Shown here one piece after another: positions 50,702-59,626 of a stretch of 64,000 bases of DNA (the stretch's first letter is position 1; each line of letters starts with the position of its first letter). The translations under genes were made by a program, and so were the position numbers. The notes beneath the pieces were generated by a model, which worked only from the letters and a program-made list of their open reading frames with translations, ran no database searches and was not told the DNA's origin. Origin of the DNA: an uncultured Clostridia bacterium. Its GTDB lineage: Bacteria > Bacillota > Clostridia > UBA1381 > UMGS1253. Where the stretch lies: contig CAKSHP010000003.1 of assembly GCA_934457145.1 (NCBI GenBank), forward strand, positions 1 through 64,000, given 5' to 3'.

Positions 50702-50730
50702 TTGAAAACAGTAAACATGCATGTTAAAAT
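50702..50730 (+). promoter_or_regulatory. Promoter of the LysR gene with palindromic operator candidate
   Basis: TTGAAA, 17-base spacer, TAAAAT. The spacer contains the 12-bp palindrome AACATGCATGTT at 50714-50725, a possible regulator site covering this promoter. Confidence 0.55.
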
Positions 50731-50779
50731 ATATTTATATCAAATATCACTCATTTTTCCCGAAAGGCGATGAATTTTT

Positions 50780-51706
50780 ATGACGCTTCAGCAACTTTTC
50801 TATGCTATCACAATATCAAAATACGGTTCTTTAAACAAAGCCGCGGAGGCGCTTTTTATTTCTCAGCCAACTTTAACAACTTCTTTAAAAGAGCTTGAGC
50901 GCGAAATCGGCATAACAATTTTTAACCGCAGCGGCAAGGGCAGCCCGGTTACACCCGAGGGCGAAGAATTTTTGATATATGCCCGCCAGGTTTACCAGCA
51001 ATATGAGCTTTTAAACGAAAAATATTTAAATCCTAAAAATATAAAGCGAAAATTTTCCGTTTCCTCTCAGCACTACTCCTTTGCAGTTAAAGCATTTGTT
51101 GAAACCGTTAAACAGTTTGACATGCAAAAATATGAATTTGCAATGTGCGAGGAAAAAACCCAGGACGTTATAAAAGACGTTGCCGATTTAAAAAGCGAAA
51201 TCGGGCTTTTGTATTTAAACGATTTTAATCAAAAAATAATCGGCAAAATGCTAAGAGATAACGATCTTGAATTTTTTAAGCTTATAGAATGCAGCGCATA
51301 TGTTTATCTTTGGAAAAACCATCCGCTCGCAAAAAACAAATCAATAAGCTTAAAAGACCTTGCAGACTATCCCTGCCTTTCTTTTCAGCAAGGCGAAAAC
51401 GGCTCTTTTTACTTTGCCGAAGAAATTTTAAGCACAAACGAATATCCGAAAGTAATCAAAGCCACCGACCGCTCCACTATGCTTAATTTAATGGTCGGCT
51501 TAAACGGCTACACGCTCTGCTCGGGAATTATATGCGAAGAATTAAACGGCAGCGACTTTACCGCCGTTTGCTATAAATCCGACAGCGATAATCCAAACCA
51601 GACAATGCAGATCGGCTACATTTTAAAAAAAGGCGTGCCGCTAAGCGACATCGGCAAAATTTATATAGAGGAGTTAACAAGGTATTTATCATTACAAAAG
51701 AAGTAA
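50780..51706 (+). CDS. LysR-family transcriptional regulator
   Basis: A 308-residue LysR-type regulator. The N-terminal winged helix is residues 3-62 (KYGSLNKAAEALFISQPTLTTSLKELEREIG), and the effector domain fills residues 90-300. It is transcribed divergently from the DUF3737-PatB-like operon, the classical arrangement for control of a neighbouring operon. CysB/CmbR-like sensing of a sulfur precursor is a possibility suggested only by the neighbours. GAAAGGCGATG precedes the start. Confidence 0.9.
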   Translation: MTLQQLFYAITISKYGSLNKAAEALFISQPTLTTSLKELEREIGITIFNRSGKGSPVTPEGEEFLIYARQVYQQYELLNEKYLNPKNIKRKFSVSSQHYSFAVKAFVETVKQFDMQKYEFAMCEEKTQDVIKDVADLKSEIGLLYLNDFNQKIIGKMLRDNDLEFFKLIECSAYVYLWKNHPLAKNKSISLKDLADYPCLSFQQGENGSFYFAEEILSTNEYPKVIKATDRSTMLNLMVGLNGYTLCSGIICEELNGSDFTAVCYKSDSDNPNQTMQIGYILKKGVPLSDIGKIYIEELTRYLSLQKK

Positions 51707-51721
51707 AAACTGTTTTTAACG

Positions 51722-51753
51722 AAGCGCGGCAAATTAATTTGCTGCGCTTTTTC
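51722..51753 (+). terminator. Terminator of the LysR gene
   Basis: A 13-bp stem with one mismatch (AAGCGCGGCAAA with its complement) is followed by five T, 15 bases past the stop. Confidence 0.75.
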
Positions 51754-51770
51754 AGTATTAAAAAGCCAAA

Positions 51771-51879
51771 TATAATAAACCTGTCAACAGGTTATAGATT
51801 TTATTTATAACTATACATAATATTTATGTATTGGACAACGGGAAAAATGCGTGCTATAATAAACCTATCAAACAGATAG
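51771..51879 (+). promoter_or_regulatory. metY promoter with two similar -10/inverted-repeat modules
   Basis: TATAATAAACCTGTCAA (51771) and TATAATAAACCTATCAA (51855) are nearly identical. Each runs into an inverted repeat: AACCTGTCAACAGGTT at 51778-51793 and CCTATC/GATAGG at about 51864-51880. The second TATAAT has TGGACA 17 bases upstream and is the likely metY promoter, so a repressor bound at either repeat would sit on the start site. Confidence 0.6.
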
Positions 51880-51908
51880 GTAATATATTTTTTCAGGAGG
51901 TAATCACT

Positions 51909-53201
51909 ATGTCAGAAAAAAAATACAGATTTGAAACACTTCAGGTACAGGCAGGTCAGGAAAATCCCGATCCGGCAACAGACGCAAGAGCAGTTCCGAT
52001 TTACGCTTCAACATCGTTTGTGTTCCATAATTCGCAGCACGCGGCAGACCGTTTCGGTTTAAGAGATGCCGGCAATATTTACGGCAGACTCACAAACCCA
52101 ACCCAGGATATTTTTGAAAAAAGAATTGCCGCACTGGAGGGCGGCGCCGCAGCTTTAGCGGTTTCCTCGGGCGCAGCTGCAATCAATTACACAATTGAGG
52201 CACTTGCAAAATCCGGCGAGCATATAGTTGCATCAAAAACAATTTACGGCGGAACATATAACCTTTTTGCACACACTCTCCCCCTCACTTCAAATATAAC
52301 AACAACATTTGTCGATCCTGAGGAGGACGGCGCATTTGAAAAAGCCATACAGCCAAACACAAAGGCGCTCTATATAGAAACTCTCGGCAATCCGAATTCA
52401 AACATCATCGATATTGAAGAAGTTGCAAAAATCGCGCATAAACATAATATACCGCTCGTTGTTGACTCAACTTTTGCAACACCGTATCTCGTTCGTCCTA
52501 TCGAATACGGCGCAGACATTGTTGTTCACAGCGCAACAAAATTCATCGGCGGTCACGGCAGCGCAATCGGCGGCGTTATTATAGACGGCGGAACCTTTGA
52601 CTGGGAAAAATCCGAAAAATATCCCTGGATTTCTCAGCCCAACCCGTCGTATCACGGCATAAGCTTTGCAGCCGCAGCGGGAAAAGCCGCTTTTGCAACA
52701 TATATAAGAGCAATTCTTCTCCGCGACACAGGCTCAACAATTTCGCCTTTTCATGCATTTATCTTTTTGCAGGGGCTTGAAACATTATCGCTCCGCGTTG
52801 AGCGTCATGTGTCAAACGCGCTCAAAATAGTTGAATATTTAAACAATCATCCCCTCGTTGAAGCGGTTCACCATCCGTCGCTTGAAAGCGAACCGAGCCA
52901 CAAGTATTATAAAAAATATTTCCCGAACGGCGGCGGCTCGATATTCACCTTTGAAATCAAAGGCGACGATAAAACGGCGCAGAAGTTTATAGATAACCTT
53001 AAGATTTTCTCACTTTTGGCAAACGTTGCAGACGTTAAATCGCTCGTTATTCACCCCGCGTCCACAACTCATTCGCAGTTAAACGAAGAAGAGCTTGCCG
53101 AGCAAGGCATAAAACCGAACACCATAAGACTCTCTGTCGGCACTGAAAACATTTATGATTTAATCGATGCATTAGATGATGCATTCAATGCAGTAAAATA
53201 A
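51909..53201 (+). CDS. metY: O-acetylhomoserine sulfhydrylase (aminocarboxypropyltransferase)
   Basis: A 430-residue PLP enzyme of the Cys/Met metabolism family, MetY type. It makes homocysteine directly from O-acetylhomoserine and sulfide. Landmarks are RFETLQVQAGQENPDPATDARAVPIYASTSF, the PLP lysine in VVHSATKFIGGHG, and RLSVGTENIYDLIDAL at the end. AGGAGG precedes the ATG at 51909; the upstream in-frame stretch overlaps the promoter and is not part of the protein. It is alone on its transcript, with repeated operator-like sites upstream. Cystathionine gamma-synthase-type members are shorter, which supports MetY. Confidence 0.93.
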   Translation: MSEKKYRFETLQVQAGQENPDPATDARAVPIYASTSFVFHNSQHAADRFGLRDAGNIYGRLTNPTQDIFEKRIAALEGGAAALAVSSGAAAINYTIEALAKSGEHIVASKTIYGGTYNLFAHTLPLTSNITTTFVDPEEDGAFEKAIQPNTKALYIETLGNPNSNIIDIEEVAKIAHKHNIPLVVDSTFATPYLVRPIEYGADIVVHSATKFIGGHGSAIGGVIIDGGTFDWEKSEKYPWISQPNPSYHGISFAAAAGKAAFATYIRAILLRDTGSTISPFHAFIFLQGLETLSLRVERHVSNALKIVEYLNNHPLVEAVHHPSLESEPSHKYYKKYFPNGGGSIFTFEIKGDDKTAQKFIDNLKIFSLLANVADVKSLVIHPASTTHSQLNEEELAEQGIKPNTIRLSVGTENIYDLIDALDDAFNAVK

Positions 53202-53225
53202 ATATTAAAAGCATATAAAAAATTT

Positions 53226-53270
53226 AAACGGCGTGTGAAAGCATAAAATTCATACTTTCACACGCCGTTT
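53226..53270. terminator. Bidirectional terminator between metY and aroK
   Basis: A 16-bp perfect stem (AAACGGCGTGTGAAAG and its complement) has a 13-base loop. Its right arm overlaps the last codons of aroK. Confidence 0.8.
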
Positions 53271-53761
53271 TCTATCATTTCGGATATTTCACACACGATA
53301 TCCGAAAATTTGCGCCGATGGCAGTCAACTGTGATATCGGCATATTTTTCATAAAGCGGTGTTCTGATTTTATAAATATCGGCAATCGTTTCCCCTTCTT
53401 TAAAAGCAATTCCTCTCGTTTTGCTGTTTTTAATTCTTTTGACTATTGTGTGGCAGTCGACCTTAAGATATATAACAACGGCGTTTTTCTTTAAATGCAT
53501 CATCGCCTTTTCGCTTAAAACTGCGCTGCCACCGGTTGCGATAACAATGTTTTCACCTTCAAGCGCCAAAAGATATTTTTCTTCTTTTTTTAAAAAGCTC
53601 TCCACTCCCTCCGAATTAATAATGTCCTGAAGCTTTCTTTTTTCAAACTGCTGAATTATTAAATCGGTATCGCAAAAACCCATGCTGCAATTTTTCGCCA
53701 AAACAACTCCCAAAGTTGATTTTCCGCTGCCGGGCATACCTATAAGAACTATATTTTTCAC
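53258..53761 (-). CDS. aroK: Shikimate kinase
   Basis: A 167-residue P-loop kinase that phosphorylates shikimate for aromatic amino acid synthesis. The Walker A loop is LIGMPGSGKST, the shikimate-binding Asp region is GFCDTDLIIQ, and the Walker B-like glycine motif is VIATGGSAVL; the lid Arg lies in the segment around KTRGIAF. Length is standard. The start lies in AAAGGTG context. No other aro gene is adjacent; it is downstream of the valS operon on the same strand but beyond that operon's terminator. Confidence 0.9.
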   Translation of the reverse strand: MKNIVLIGMPGSGKSTLGVVLAKNCSMGFCDTDLIIQQFEKRKLQDIINSEGVESFLKKEEKYLLALEGENIVIATGGSAVLSEKAMMHLKKNAVVIYLKVDCHTIVKRIKNSKTRGIAFKEGETIADIYKIRTPLYEKYADITVDCHRRKFSDIVCEISEMIENGV

Positions 53762-53813
53762 CTTTTCACATCTTTTCTGATTTTTATTATTGCTTTAACT
53801 GCCGGTAAAATGC

Positions 53814-53857
53814 AAATAGTCTGCAAAAAATGCAATACATTTAACTGCAGACTATTT
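53814..53857 (-). terminator. Terminator of valS
   Basis: A 12-bp perfect stem (AAATAGTCTGCA/TGCAGACTATTT) with a 20-base loop lies 16 bases past the valS stop. Confidence 0.7.
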
Positions 53858-53872
53858 ATATTTTCTTACTTT

Positions 53873-56506
53873 TTAGTTAAGCGTAGCAAGACTTTCTTCA
53901 ACTTTTTTAAGCATTTCGGCATATTTTTCGCCCTTTGCTCTTTCTTCGTCAACAACGTTTTTAGGCGCTTTGTTTACAAAGCCGGGGTTGTTTAACTTTC
54001 CTTCAACGCGCTTTATCTCCGAAATAAGAGTTTGCTTTTCCTTTGTCAGACGCTCAAGCTCTTTTTGTTTGTCAACCAAATCGTTAAGCGGCAGATAAAT
54101 GGTTGCTCCCTCAACTACTATCGAAACGCAGCCTTCCGAATCGAATGTTTTTGAAATAACCAAAACTTCGCTCGCGCCGGCAAGTTTTTCAAAAAACGCG
54201 CTGCCGTTTTTAAACACTTCTTCCGCTTCGGTGTTTATAATAACCTTTGCCTTTTTGGACATCGGAACGTTCATTTCGGCTCTTGTGTTTCTTATTGCCT
54301 TTATTGCGCCCATTATGAGGCTCATATCGTGTTCGGCATTTTCAAAATTTAGATCCTCGCTGTATGCGGGCCAGTCGCTTATCATGATGCTTTCGCCCTC
54401 ATGCGGCAAATGCTGCCAGATTTCCTCTGTTATAAAAGGCATAAACGGATGCAAAAGCTTCATTGTCTGCGACAGAACATATGTTAAAACATACTGCGCA
54501 GTAAGTGCGCTTTCGCTGCCCTTGTTAAACAAACGCGGTTTAACAAGCTCAATATACCAGTCGCAAAAATCGTCCCAAACAAAATCATAAAGCTTTGAAA
54601 GAGCAACGCCCAAATCAAAATTATCCAGATTTTCGCTGACTTCTTTTGCAAGACGGTTAAATTTGCTTATAATCCACTTGTCCTCCGTTGCAAGCTTACC
54701 GCTGTCGGGCAAACGGTTTTCATCTATTTCAAGATTCATCAAAACAAAACGCGATGCGTTCCAGATTTTATTTGCAAAGTTGCGGCTTGCCTGAACCTTT
54801 TCATCGGAAAAACGCATATCGTTGCCGGGTGCGTTTCCTGTTGCAAGCGTAAAGCGCAAAGCATCTGCACCGTATTTTTCGATAACTTCAAGCGGATCAA
54901 TGCCGTTGCCCAAAGACTTAGACATTTTTCTGCCCTGTGCGTCACGAACAAGGCCATGAATAAATATATGCTTAAACGGTGCTTTTCCCATATGCTCCAT
55001 AGATGAGAAAATCATTCGTGCAACCCAGAAAAATATTATATCATATCCCGTTACAAGCACGGACGTCGGGAAGAATTTTTCCAAATCCTTTGTTTTTTCG
55101 GGCCAGCCGAGAGTTGAAAACGGCCAGAGCGCCGAGCTGAACCATGTGTCTAAAACATCGGGATCCTGAACCATTTTTGCGCCGCATTCGGGGCAGGTGT
55201 CAACCGCAGTTTTGCTCACAACCGTCTTTTGACATTTGCTGCAATAATATGCGGGAATTCTGTGTCCCCACCAAAGCTGACGCGAAATGCACCAGTCATG
55301 AACGTTTTCCATCCAGTTTAAATATGTTTTTGTAAATCTGTCGGGAACAAAGTTTGCCTCGCCGTCTTTAACGGCTTTTATTGCTGCCTCGGCAAGCGGC
55401 TTCATTTTAACAAACCACTGCTTTGACGTTATCGGCTCAACAGTTGTCTTACATCTGTAGCACTGACCTACGTTATGCTCGTGCGGCTCAACCTTAACAA
55501 GATATCCGTCCTTTTCAAGATCGGCAATCATCTCTTTTCTGCATTCGTAACGATCCATGCCCTCATATTTTCCGGCATAACTGTTCATTGTTGCATCGTC
55601 ATTTAAAACTTTTATCTGCTCAAGATTATGTCTTAAACCAACCTCAAAGTCGTTAGGATCGTGGGCCGGAGTGATTTTAACAGCGCCCGTTCCGAAATCT
55701 TTATCAACATATTCATCGCTGATAATCGGAATTTCTCTGCCTACAAGCGGCAAAATAAGCGTTTTTCCGACAAGGTCTTCATATCTTTCGTCTCCGGGAT
55801 TAACAGCAACCGCAGTGTCGCCGAAAAGCGTTTCGGGACGCGTTGTTGCAATCGTGAGATAATCGTCGGTTCCTTTTATAAAATACTTAATGTGCCAGAA
55901 GTTTCCTGACTGCTGCGCATATTCAACCTCTGCGTCCGAAAGAGCTGTCAAACATCTCGGACACCAGTTTATAATTCTGTTGCCCTGATAGATAAGACCT
56001 TTGTTATATAAATTTATAAACACTTCCAAAACTGCGTCGCTGCAACCTTTGTCCATGGTGAAGCGTTCTCTGTCCCAATCGCATGAACAGCCTATTTTTT
56101 TAAGCTGGTTTATAATTCTGCTGCCGAACTTGTTTTTCCAGTCCCAAACGCGCTCCAAAAACTTTTCGCGTCCCAAATCATAACGAGTTAATCCTTCGTT
56201 TACGCGAAGCGACTCTTCAACTTTAATCTGCGTTGCAATACCGGCATGGTCTGTTCCCGGAATCCACAGCGCCTCATAGCCCGACATTCTTTTATAGCGG
56301 ATTAAAATATCCTGCAATGTCTCGTCCAAAGCATGTCCCATATGAAGCTGCCCCGTTACGTTCGGCGGCGGTATAACAATTGTAAACGGCGGTTTTTTGC
56401 TGTTTACATCAGCATGAAAATACTTTTTGTCTGTCCAGAATTTGTAGAGCCTGTCTTCAAATTCCGACGGCTCATAATTTTTTGCAATGTTTTTTTGTTC
56501 GTTCAC
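53873..56506 (-). CDS. valS: Valyl-tRNA synthetase
   Basis: An 877-residue class I aminoacyl-tRNA synthetase. HIGH motif is VTGQLHMGHALDE, KMSKS motif is KMSKSLGNGIDPLEV, the editing CP1 domain lies between (with TTRPETLFGDTAV), and the C-terminal coiled-coil arm (about 815-877) binds tRNA. Translation starts with GTG at 56506, nine bases after TAGGAGG; the frame extends further upstream without a better site. No T-box precedes it, unlike many Firmicute synthetase genes. A small membrane protein gene precedes it in the transcript. Confidence 0.95.
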   Translation of the reverse strand: MNEQKNIAKNYEPSEFEDRLYKFWTDKKYFHADVNSKKPPFTIVIPPPNVTGQLHMGHALDETLQDILIRYKRMSGYEALWIPGTDHAGIATQIKVEESLRVNEGLTRYDLGREKFLERVWDWKNKFGSRIINQLKKIGCSCDWDRERFTMDKGCSDAVLEVFINLYNKGLIYQGNRIINWCPRCLTALSDAEVEYAQQSGNFWHIKYFIKGTDDYLTIATTRPETLFGDTAVAVNPGDERYEDLVGKTLILPLVGREIPIISDEYVDKDFGTGAVKITPAHDPNDFEVGLRHNLEQIKVLNDDATMNSYAGKYEGMDRYECRKEMIADLEKDGYLVKVEPHEHNVGQCYRCKTTVEPITSKQWFVKMKPLAEAAIKAVKDGEANFVPDRFTKTYLNWMENVHDWCISRQLWWGHRIPAYYCSKCQKTVVSKTAVDTCPECGAKMVQDPDVLDTWFSSALWPFSTLGWPEKTKDLEKFFPTSVLVTGYDIIFFWVARMIFSSMEHMGKAPFKHIFIHGLVRDAQGRKMSKSLGNGIDPLEVIEKYGADALRFTLATGNAPGNDMRFSDEKVQASRNFANKIWNASRFVLMNLEIDENRLPDSGKLATEDKWIISKFNRLAKEVSENLDNFDLGVALSKLYDFVWDDFCDWYIELVKPRLFNKGSESALTAQYVLTYVLSQTMKLLHPFMPFITEEIWQHLPHEGESIMISDWPAYSEDLNFENAEHDMSLIMGAIKAIRNTRAEMNVPMSKKAKVIINTEAEEVFKNGSAFFEKLAGASEVLVISKTFDSEGCVSIVVEGATIYLPLNDLVDKQKELERLTKEKQTLISEIKRVEGKLNNPGFVNKAPKNVVDEERAKGEKYAEMLKKVEESLATLN

Positions 56507-56534
56507 TTTTCTATTCCTCCTAAATAACAACAAA

Positions 56535-56729
56535 TCAGAAATTAACAAAATCGGGAATTACTATTATAAGCGCACATATTGCGACGACCGTAAACATAAG
56601 TGCCTTAAATTTAAGCGCCTCGCTGTCCGTCGGCGTACGCCTCAAGACGACGGGCAACAGTTTTTTTACAAACATTGTGCAGACTCCGCACAGTAAAACC
56701 AAAACCAGACATATAATTTTTAAAGTCAC
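56535..56729 (-). CDS. Small two-helix membrane protein upstream of valS
   Basis: A protein of 64 residues (72 if the ATG at 56753 is used) with two hydrophobic helices (about KIICLVLVLLCGVCTMFV and ALMFTVVAICALIIVIPDF) around a basic loop. I do not recognise it. The GTG at 56729 is favoured because the predicted transcription start is only a few bases before the ATG and because GGTGGGGG lies just upstream of the GTG. It ends 28 bases before valS. The hydrophobic pattern and the position in the operon support a real gene, but homology is needed. Confidence 0.5.
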   Translation of the reverse strand: MTLKIICLVLVLLCGVCTMFVKKLLPVVLRRTPTDSEALKFKALMFTVVAICALIIVIPDFVNF

Positions 56730-56763
56730 AACCCCCACCGCCTTTCCAAACATTATTAATATT

Positions 56764-56792
56764 ATTGTATTTTAAAAATGACTAAAAGTCAA
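56764..56792 (-). promoter_or_regulatory. Promoter of the small membrane protein-valS operon
   Basis: TTGACT, 17-base spacer, TACAAT on the minus strand. Confidence 0.65.
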
Positions 56793-56873
56793 GAGAAAAA
56801 ATGATATTTAAGCACACTTATAAGTAAAAATCAGTAAAAAATAAAAACTATTTGTTAAAAAAGAAGAATTGTT

Positions 56874-56902
56874 TTGACTTTATGGGTAAAATCATATATA
56901 AT
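56874..56902 (+). promoter_or_regulatory. Promoter of the M50 protease-scpAB region
   Basis: TTGACT, 17-base spacer, TATAAT, about 40 bases before the first start codon. Confidence 0.75.
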
Positions 56903-56943
56903 GTAACATATAAGAAAATTAATTTTTAGGGAGTGTTATAAAC

Positions 56944-57633
56944 TTGCTGTCATCATTATTAAACGGTGCGAGCCTTAGCGATTGGTTTGTGCAGATTTTA
57001 TACAGAATACCGGCAGTGCTCATTGCAATATCTCTGCATGAGTATGCCCATGCGCTTATGGCGCACCTGCTCGGCGATAACACGGCGAAAATGTACGGAA
57101 GATTAACGCCGAACCCCGCGGCGCATTTTGATATTGTAGGTGCGCTTTGTATGCTGTTTGTCGGTTTCGGTTGGGCAAAGCCCGTTCCGTTTGATTACCG
57201 TAATTTAAAAAAGCCCAAGCGTGACACTGCGCTTATTGCCTTTGCGGGGCCTTTGATGAACTTTATCGTTGCCGCGGCCGCTCTTTTGCTGTATGCATTT
57301 TTATATGTTTTCTTTTCGCATATAGTAACTCTTTCAAACGCCAGACTGCTTGGCATAATTTTGCAGCTTATTATCCACATTTATTCGCTAAACTTAGGCT
57401 TAATGGTATTTAACCTTATTCCGATACCTCCGCTCGACGGCTCAAAGGTTTTGTTTTCCTTTCTTCCGGCGAGCAGCTATAAATTCATTTTAACCTATGA
57501 ACGCTACGGATCGTTTATTCTTTTGGCGGCTTTGTTTTTAGGCGCTCTCGACGTTCCGCTAAACTTTTTGGTTAATTTAATTTCCTCGCCTTTGGAGGGC
57601 ATCGCATATAAAATTATAGCGTTTTTAATGTAG
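56944..57633 (+). CDS. Site-2 protease family (M50) membrane metalloprotease
   Basis: A 229-residue intramembrane protease-like protein. The zinc motif is SLHEYAHALMAHLLGD and the second metal motif is FNLIPIPPLDGSKVL; about five to six transmembrane helices are present. It belongs to the short, PDZ-less branch (YwhC-like) common in Clostridia. The start codon is TTG at 56944, with AGGGAGTG upstream. The next gene, scpA, begins 9 bases after the stop, so they are co-transcribed, a frequent clostridial arrangement. Substrate unknown. Confidence 0.88.
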   Translation: MLSSLLNGASLSDWFVQILYRIPAVLIAISLHEYAHALMAHLLGDNTAKMYGRLTPNPAAHFDIVGALCMLFVGFGWAKPVPFDYRNLKKPKRDTALIAFAGPLMNFIVAAAALLLYAFLYVFFSHIVTLSNARLLGIILQLIIHIYSLNLGLMVFNLIPIPPLDGSKVLFSFLPASSYKFILTYERYGSFILLAALFLGALDVPLNFLVNLISSPLEGIAYKIIAFLM

Positions 57634-57642
57634 GGTGAATTT

Positions 57643-58404
57643 ATGGAGCAGCTTTCTTTTAAGCTTGATGTGTTTGAAGGACCGTTAGACCTTCTTTTGC
57701 ATCTTATAAGCAAAAACAAAGTTAATATTTATGATATACCTATAAATGAAATCACAAATCAGTATCTTGAAGCAATCAACGAGATGAAAAAGCTTGATCT
57801 GGAGGTTTCAAGCGAGTTTATAGTTATGGCGGCGCAGCTTATATATATTAAATCAAAAATGCTGCTGCCCGCTCAAAATAACGATGAAGAAGAAGACCCG
57901 AGAGCAGACCTTGCAAGCCGCCTTATCGAATACAAACGCTACAAGGAAGCTTCAATGTATTTAAAAGAGCACGAATTTTCGTCGCGGTATATGTTTTTTA
58001 AAAAGCCGGACGATGTTGAGCCTAAGGTTGTTGAAGCGCCGATAACATTTGACCTTTCGGAGCTGACAAGCGCTTTTTACGATATTTTAGAACGCGCAAA
58101 AAGGCGCGAACCGCCCCCGAAACAGATTTTCGACGGCATTGTAAAAAGAAGCGTTGTGTCCGTAAAGGATAAAATATCAAACATTTTAGATTTGGTTTGC
58201 CGCAAAAAAAAGGTAAGCTTTAAAAAATATTTTTCGTCTATGGTTTACCGCGACGAAATGGTTGCTGCGTTTTTGGCGGTGCTTGAGCTTATAAAGGACG
58301 GCAGACTTTGCGTAGATTACACGAACGATAAAAACGATTTTGAAATAACTGCCGCAAATGAAAACGCGGCTTTAACCTACAGCGGAGAAGATGAATATGA
58401 ATGA
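57643..58404 (+). CDS. scpA: Segregation and condensation protein A
   Basis: A 253-residue kleisin that bridges the SMC dimer in chromosome condensation. It begins with the family-typical FKLDVFEGPLDLLLHLISKNKVNIYDIPI and ends with a winged-helix domain (about 170-240). GGTG lies just before the ATG. It overlaps scpB by 8 bases, implying coupled synthesis of the two partners. Confidence 0.94.
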   Translation: MEQLSFKLDVFEGPLDLLLHLISKNKVNIYDIPINEITNQYLEAINEMKKLDLEVSSEFIVMAAQLIYIKSKMLLPAQNNDEEEDPRADLASRLIEYKRYKEASMYLKEHEFSSRYMFFKKPDDVEPKVVEAPITFDLSELTSAFYDILERAKRREPPPKQIFDGIVKRSVVSVKDKISNILDLVCRKKKVSFKKYFSSMVYRDEMVAAFLAVLELIKDGRLCVDYTNDKNDFEITAANENAALTYSGEDEYE

Positions 58405-58948
58405 TAAGCTTTGCGGAATTTTGGAAAGCGTGCTTTTTGCTGCCGGTGAGGCTGTAAAAACCGAAAAGCTTGCCGAAATTGCAAATGTCACGCAAGCGGA
58501 AGTGACAAAAAAGATGGAAGAAATCAAAAATTTTTACGACAGAGAAAAACGCGGTTTTGCCATTTTGGAAATTGACGACGGGTATCAGATTTGCAGCCGT
58601 CCCGAATATTACAGCTATGTTCAGGAAATTGCGGGAATCAGGCGCCGCCAAGGGCTTTCCCCCGCAGCGCTCGAAGCGCTCAGCATAATTGCGTATAATC
58701 AGCCGGTAACAAAGGGAACAATAGAGTATATAAGAGGTGTCAACAGCGACGGCGCGGTTTCCCGTCTTGTTGAAAGAGGTCTGATAGAAGAAAAAGGAAG
58801 GCTCGACGCCCCCGGCAAACCTATTTTGTATATTACAACACAGGAATTTTTAAGAAATTTCGGGCTTAAAACCCTAAACGATTTGCCGGAAATCAAAGAG
58901 AGTGCCGAAAAAGAAGAACCCGAACCGACAGTCGGTATAGATATTTAA
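58397..58948 (+). CDS. scpB: Segregation and condensation protein B
   Basis: A 183-residue ScpB with two winged-helix domains. It binds ScpA in the SMC complex. Typical blocks are ILESVLFAAGEAVKTEKLAEI and LSPAALEALSIIAYNQPVTKGTIEYIRGVNSDG. I favour the ATG at 58397 over one six bases earlier because of spacing from GGAG. It overlaps the end of scpA. Confidence 0.93.
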   Translation: MNDKLCGILESVLFAAGEAVKTEKLAEIANVTQAEVTKKMEEIKNFYDREKRGFAILEIDDGYQICSRPEYYSYVQEIAGIRRRQGLSPAALEALSIIAYNQPVTKGTIEYIRGVNSDGAVSRLVERGLIEEKGRLDAPGKPILYITTQEFLRNFGLKTLNDLPEIKESAEKEEPEPTVGIDI

Positions 58949-58966
58949 AGACAGGAGGACTGCAAA

Positions 58967-59578
58967 ATGATTTGGATTGCACCGGTGTTGGCCGTTATAT
59001 TAATTATTTTGCTGTTTCCCGTTAAAATAAGCGCCGAATATGCCTATTCAAATTCGGCGGACAAGCATATATTTTTAGTCAAGCTTTTTTCTTTTACGGT
59101 TTTTAAATCCGATTCGGATGACGATAAACCTTCAAAAGAAGAAAGCGAAAAACAAAGTGAAGATGAAAAAGACGAAAAAAAGAGCGTTTCTTCTTCAGAT
59201 GTAAAAAAATTTATACATTCTTGGCAAAAAGAAAAAGTCAAAGCAAAAAAGGACATTAAAAAAATTCTTAAAAACATAAAACGGCTTGCAAACCTTAAAA
59301 AAGCCGAATTTGAAATGCAGTTTGGCTTTTCAGACGCTGCTCAGACGGGAATTGTTTCGGGAATTTTATACGGTTTTGTATACGGTATATTTTCCGCACT
59401 TTACCGCACCTTTAATATAAACAAAAAAAACATGAAAATTAACTTAAAACCCGAATTTAACAAACCTTGTTTCGAGCTTTATACGGCTTTTGAGTTTAAA
59501 TTAAGGCTTATTTTTGCGCTTTTAGCGTTTTTTTGGATAATAAAACTGTATTTTCTTTTGAAAAAAGAGGCAAACTAA
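58967..59578 (+). CDS. DUF2953 domain protein
   Basis: A 203-residue DUF2953 protein. It has an N-terminal transmembrane helix (MIWIAPVLAVILIILLF), a charged Lys/Glu/Asp-rich central region (about 45-110), and a C-terminal conserved part ending in another helix (LIFALLAFFWIIKLYFLL). Family members lie beside ytfJ and scpB in many spore formers, here too, which suggests a sporulation-linked role, but the function is unknown. AGGAGG precedes the start. Confidence 0.85.
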   Translation: MIWIAPVLAVILIILLFPVKISAEYAYSNSADKHIFLVKLFSFTVFKSDSDDDKPSKEESEKQSEDEKDEKKSVSSSDVKKFIHSWQKEKVKAKKDIKKILKNIKRLANLKKAEFEMQFGFSDAAQTGIVSGILYGFVYGIFSALYRTFNINKKNMKINLKPEFNKPCFELYTAFEFKLRLIFALLAFFWIIKLYFLLKKEAN

Positions 59579-59626
59579 ATGCTGCATAACAGCATTTTGA
59601 AATTAATAAATAAAGGCGGTGTTATT

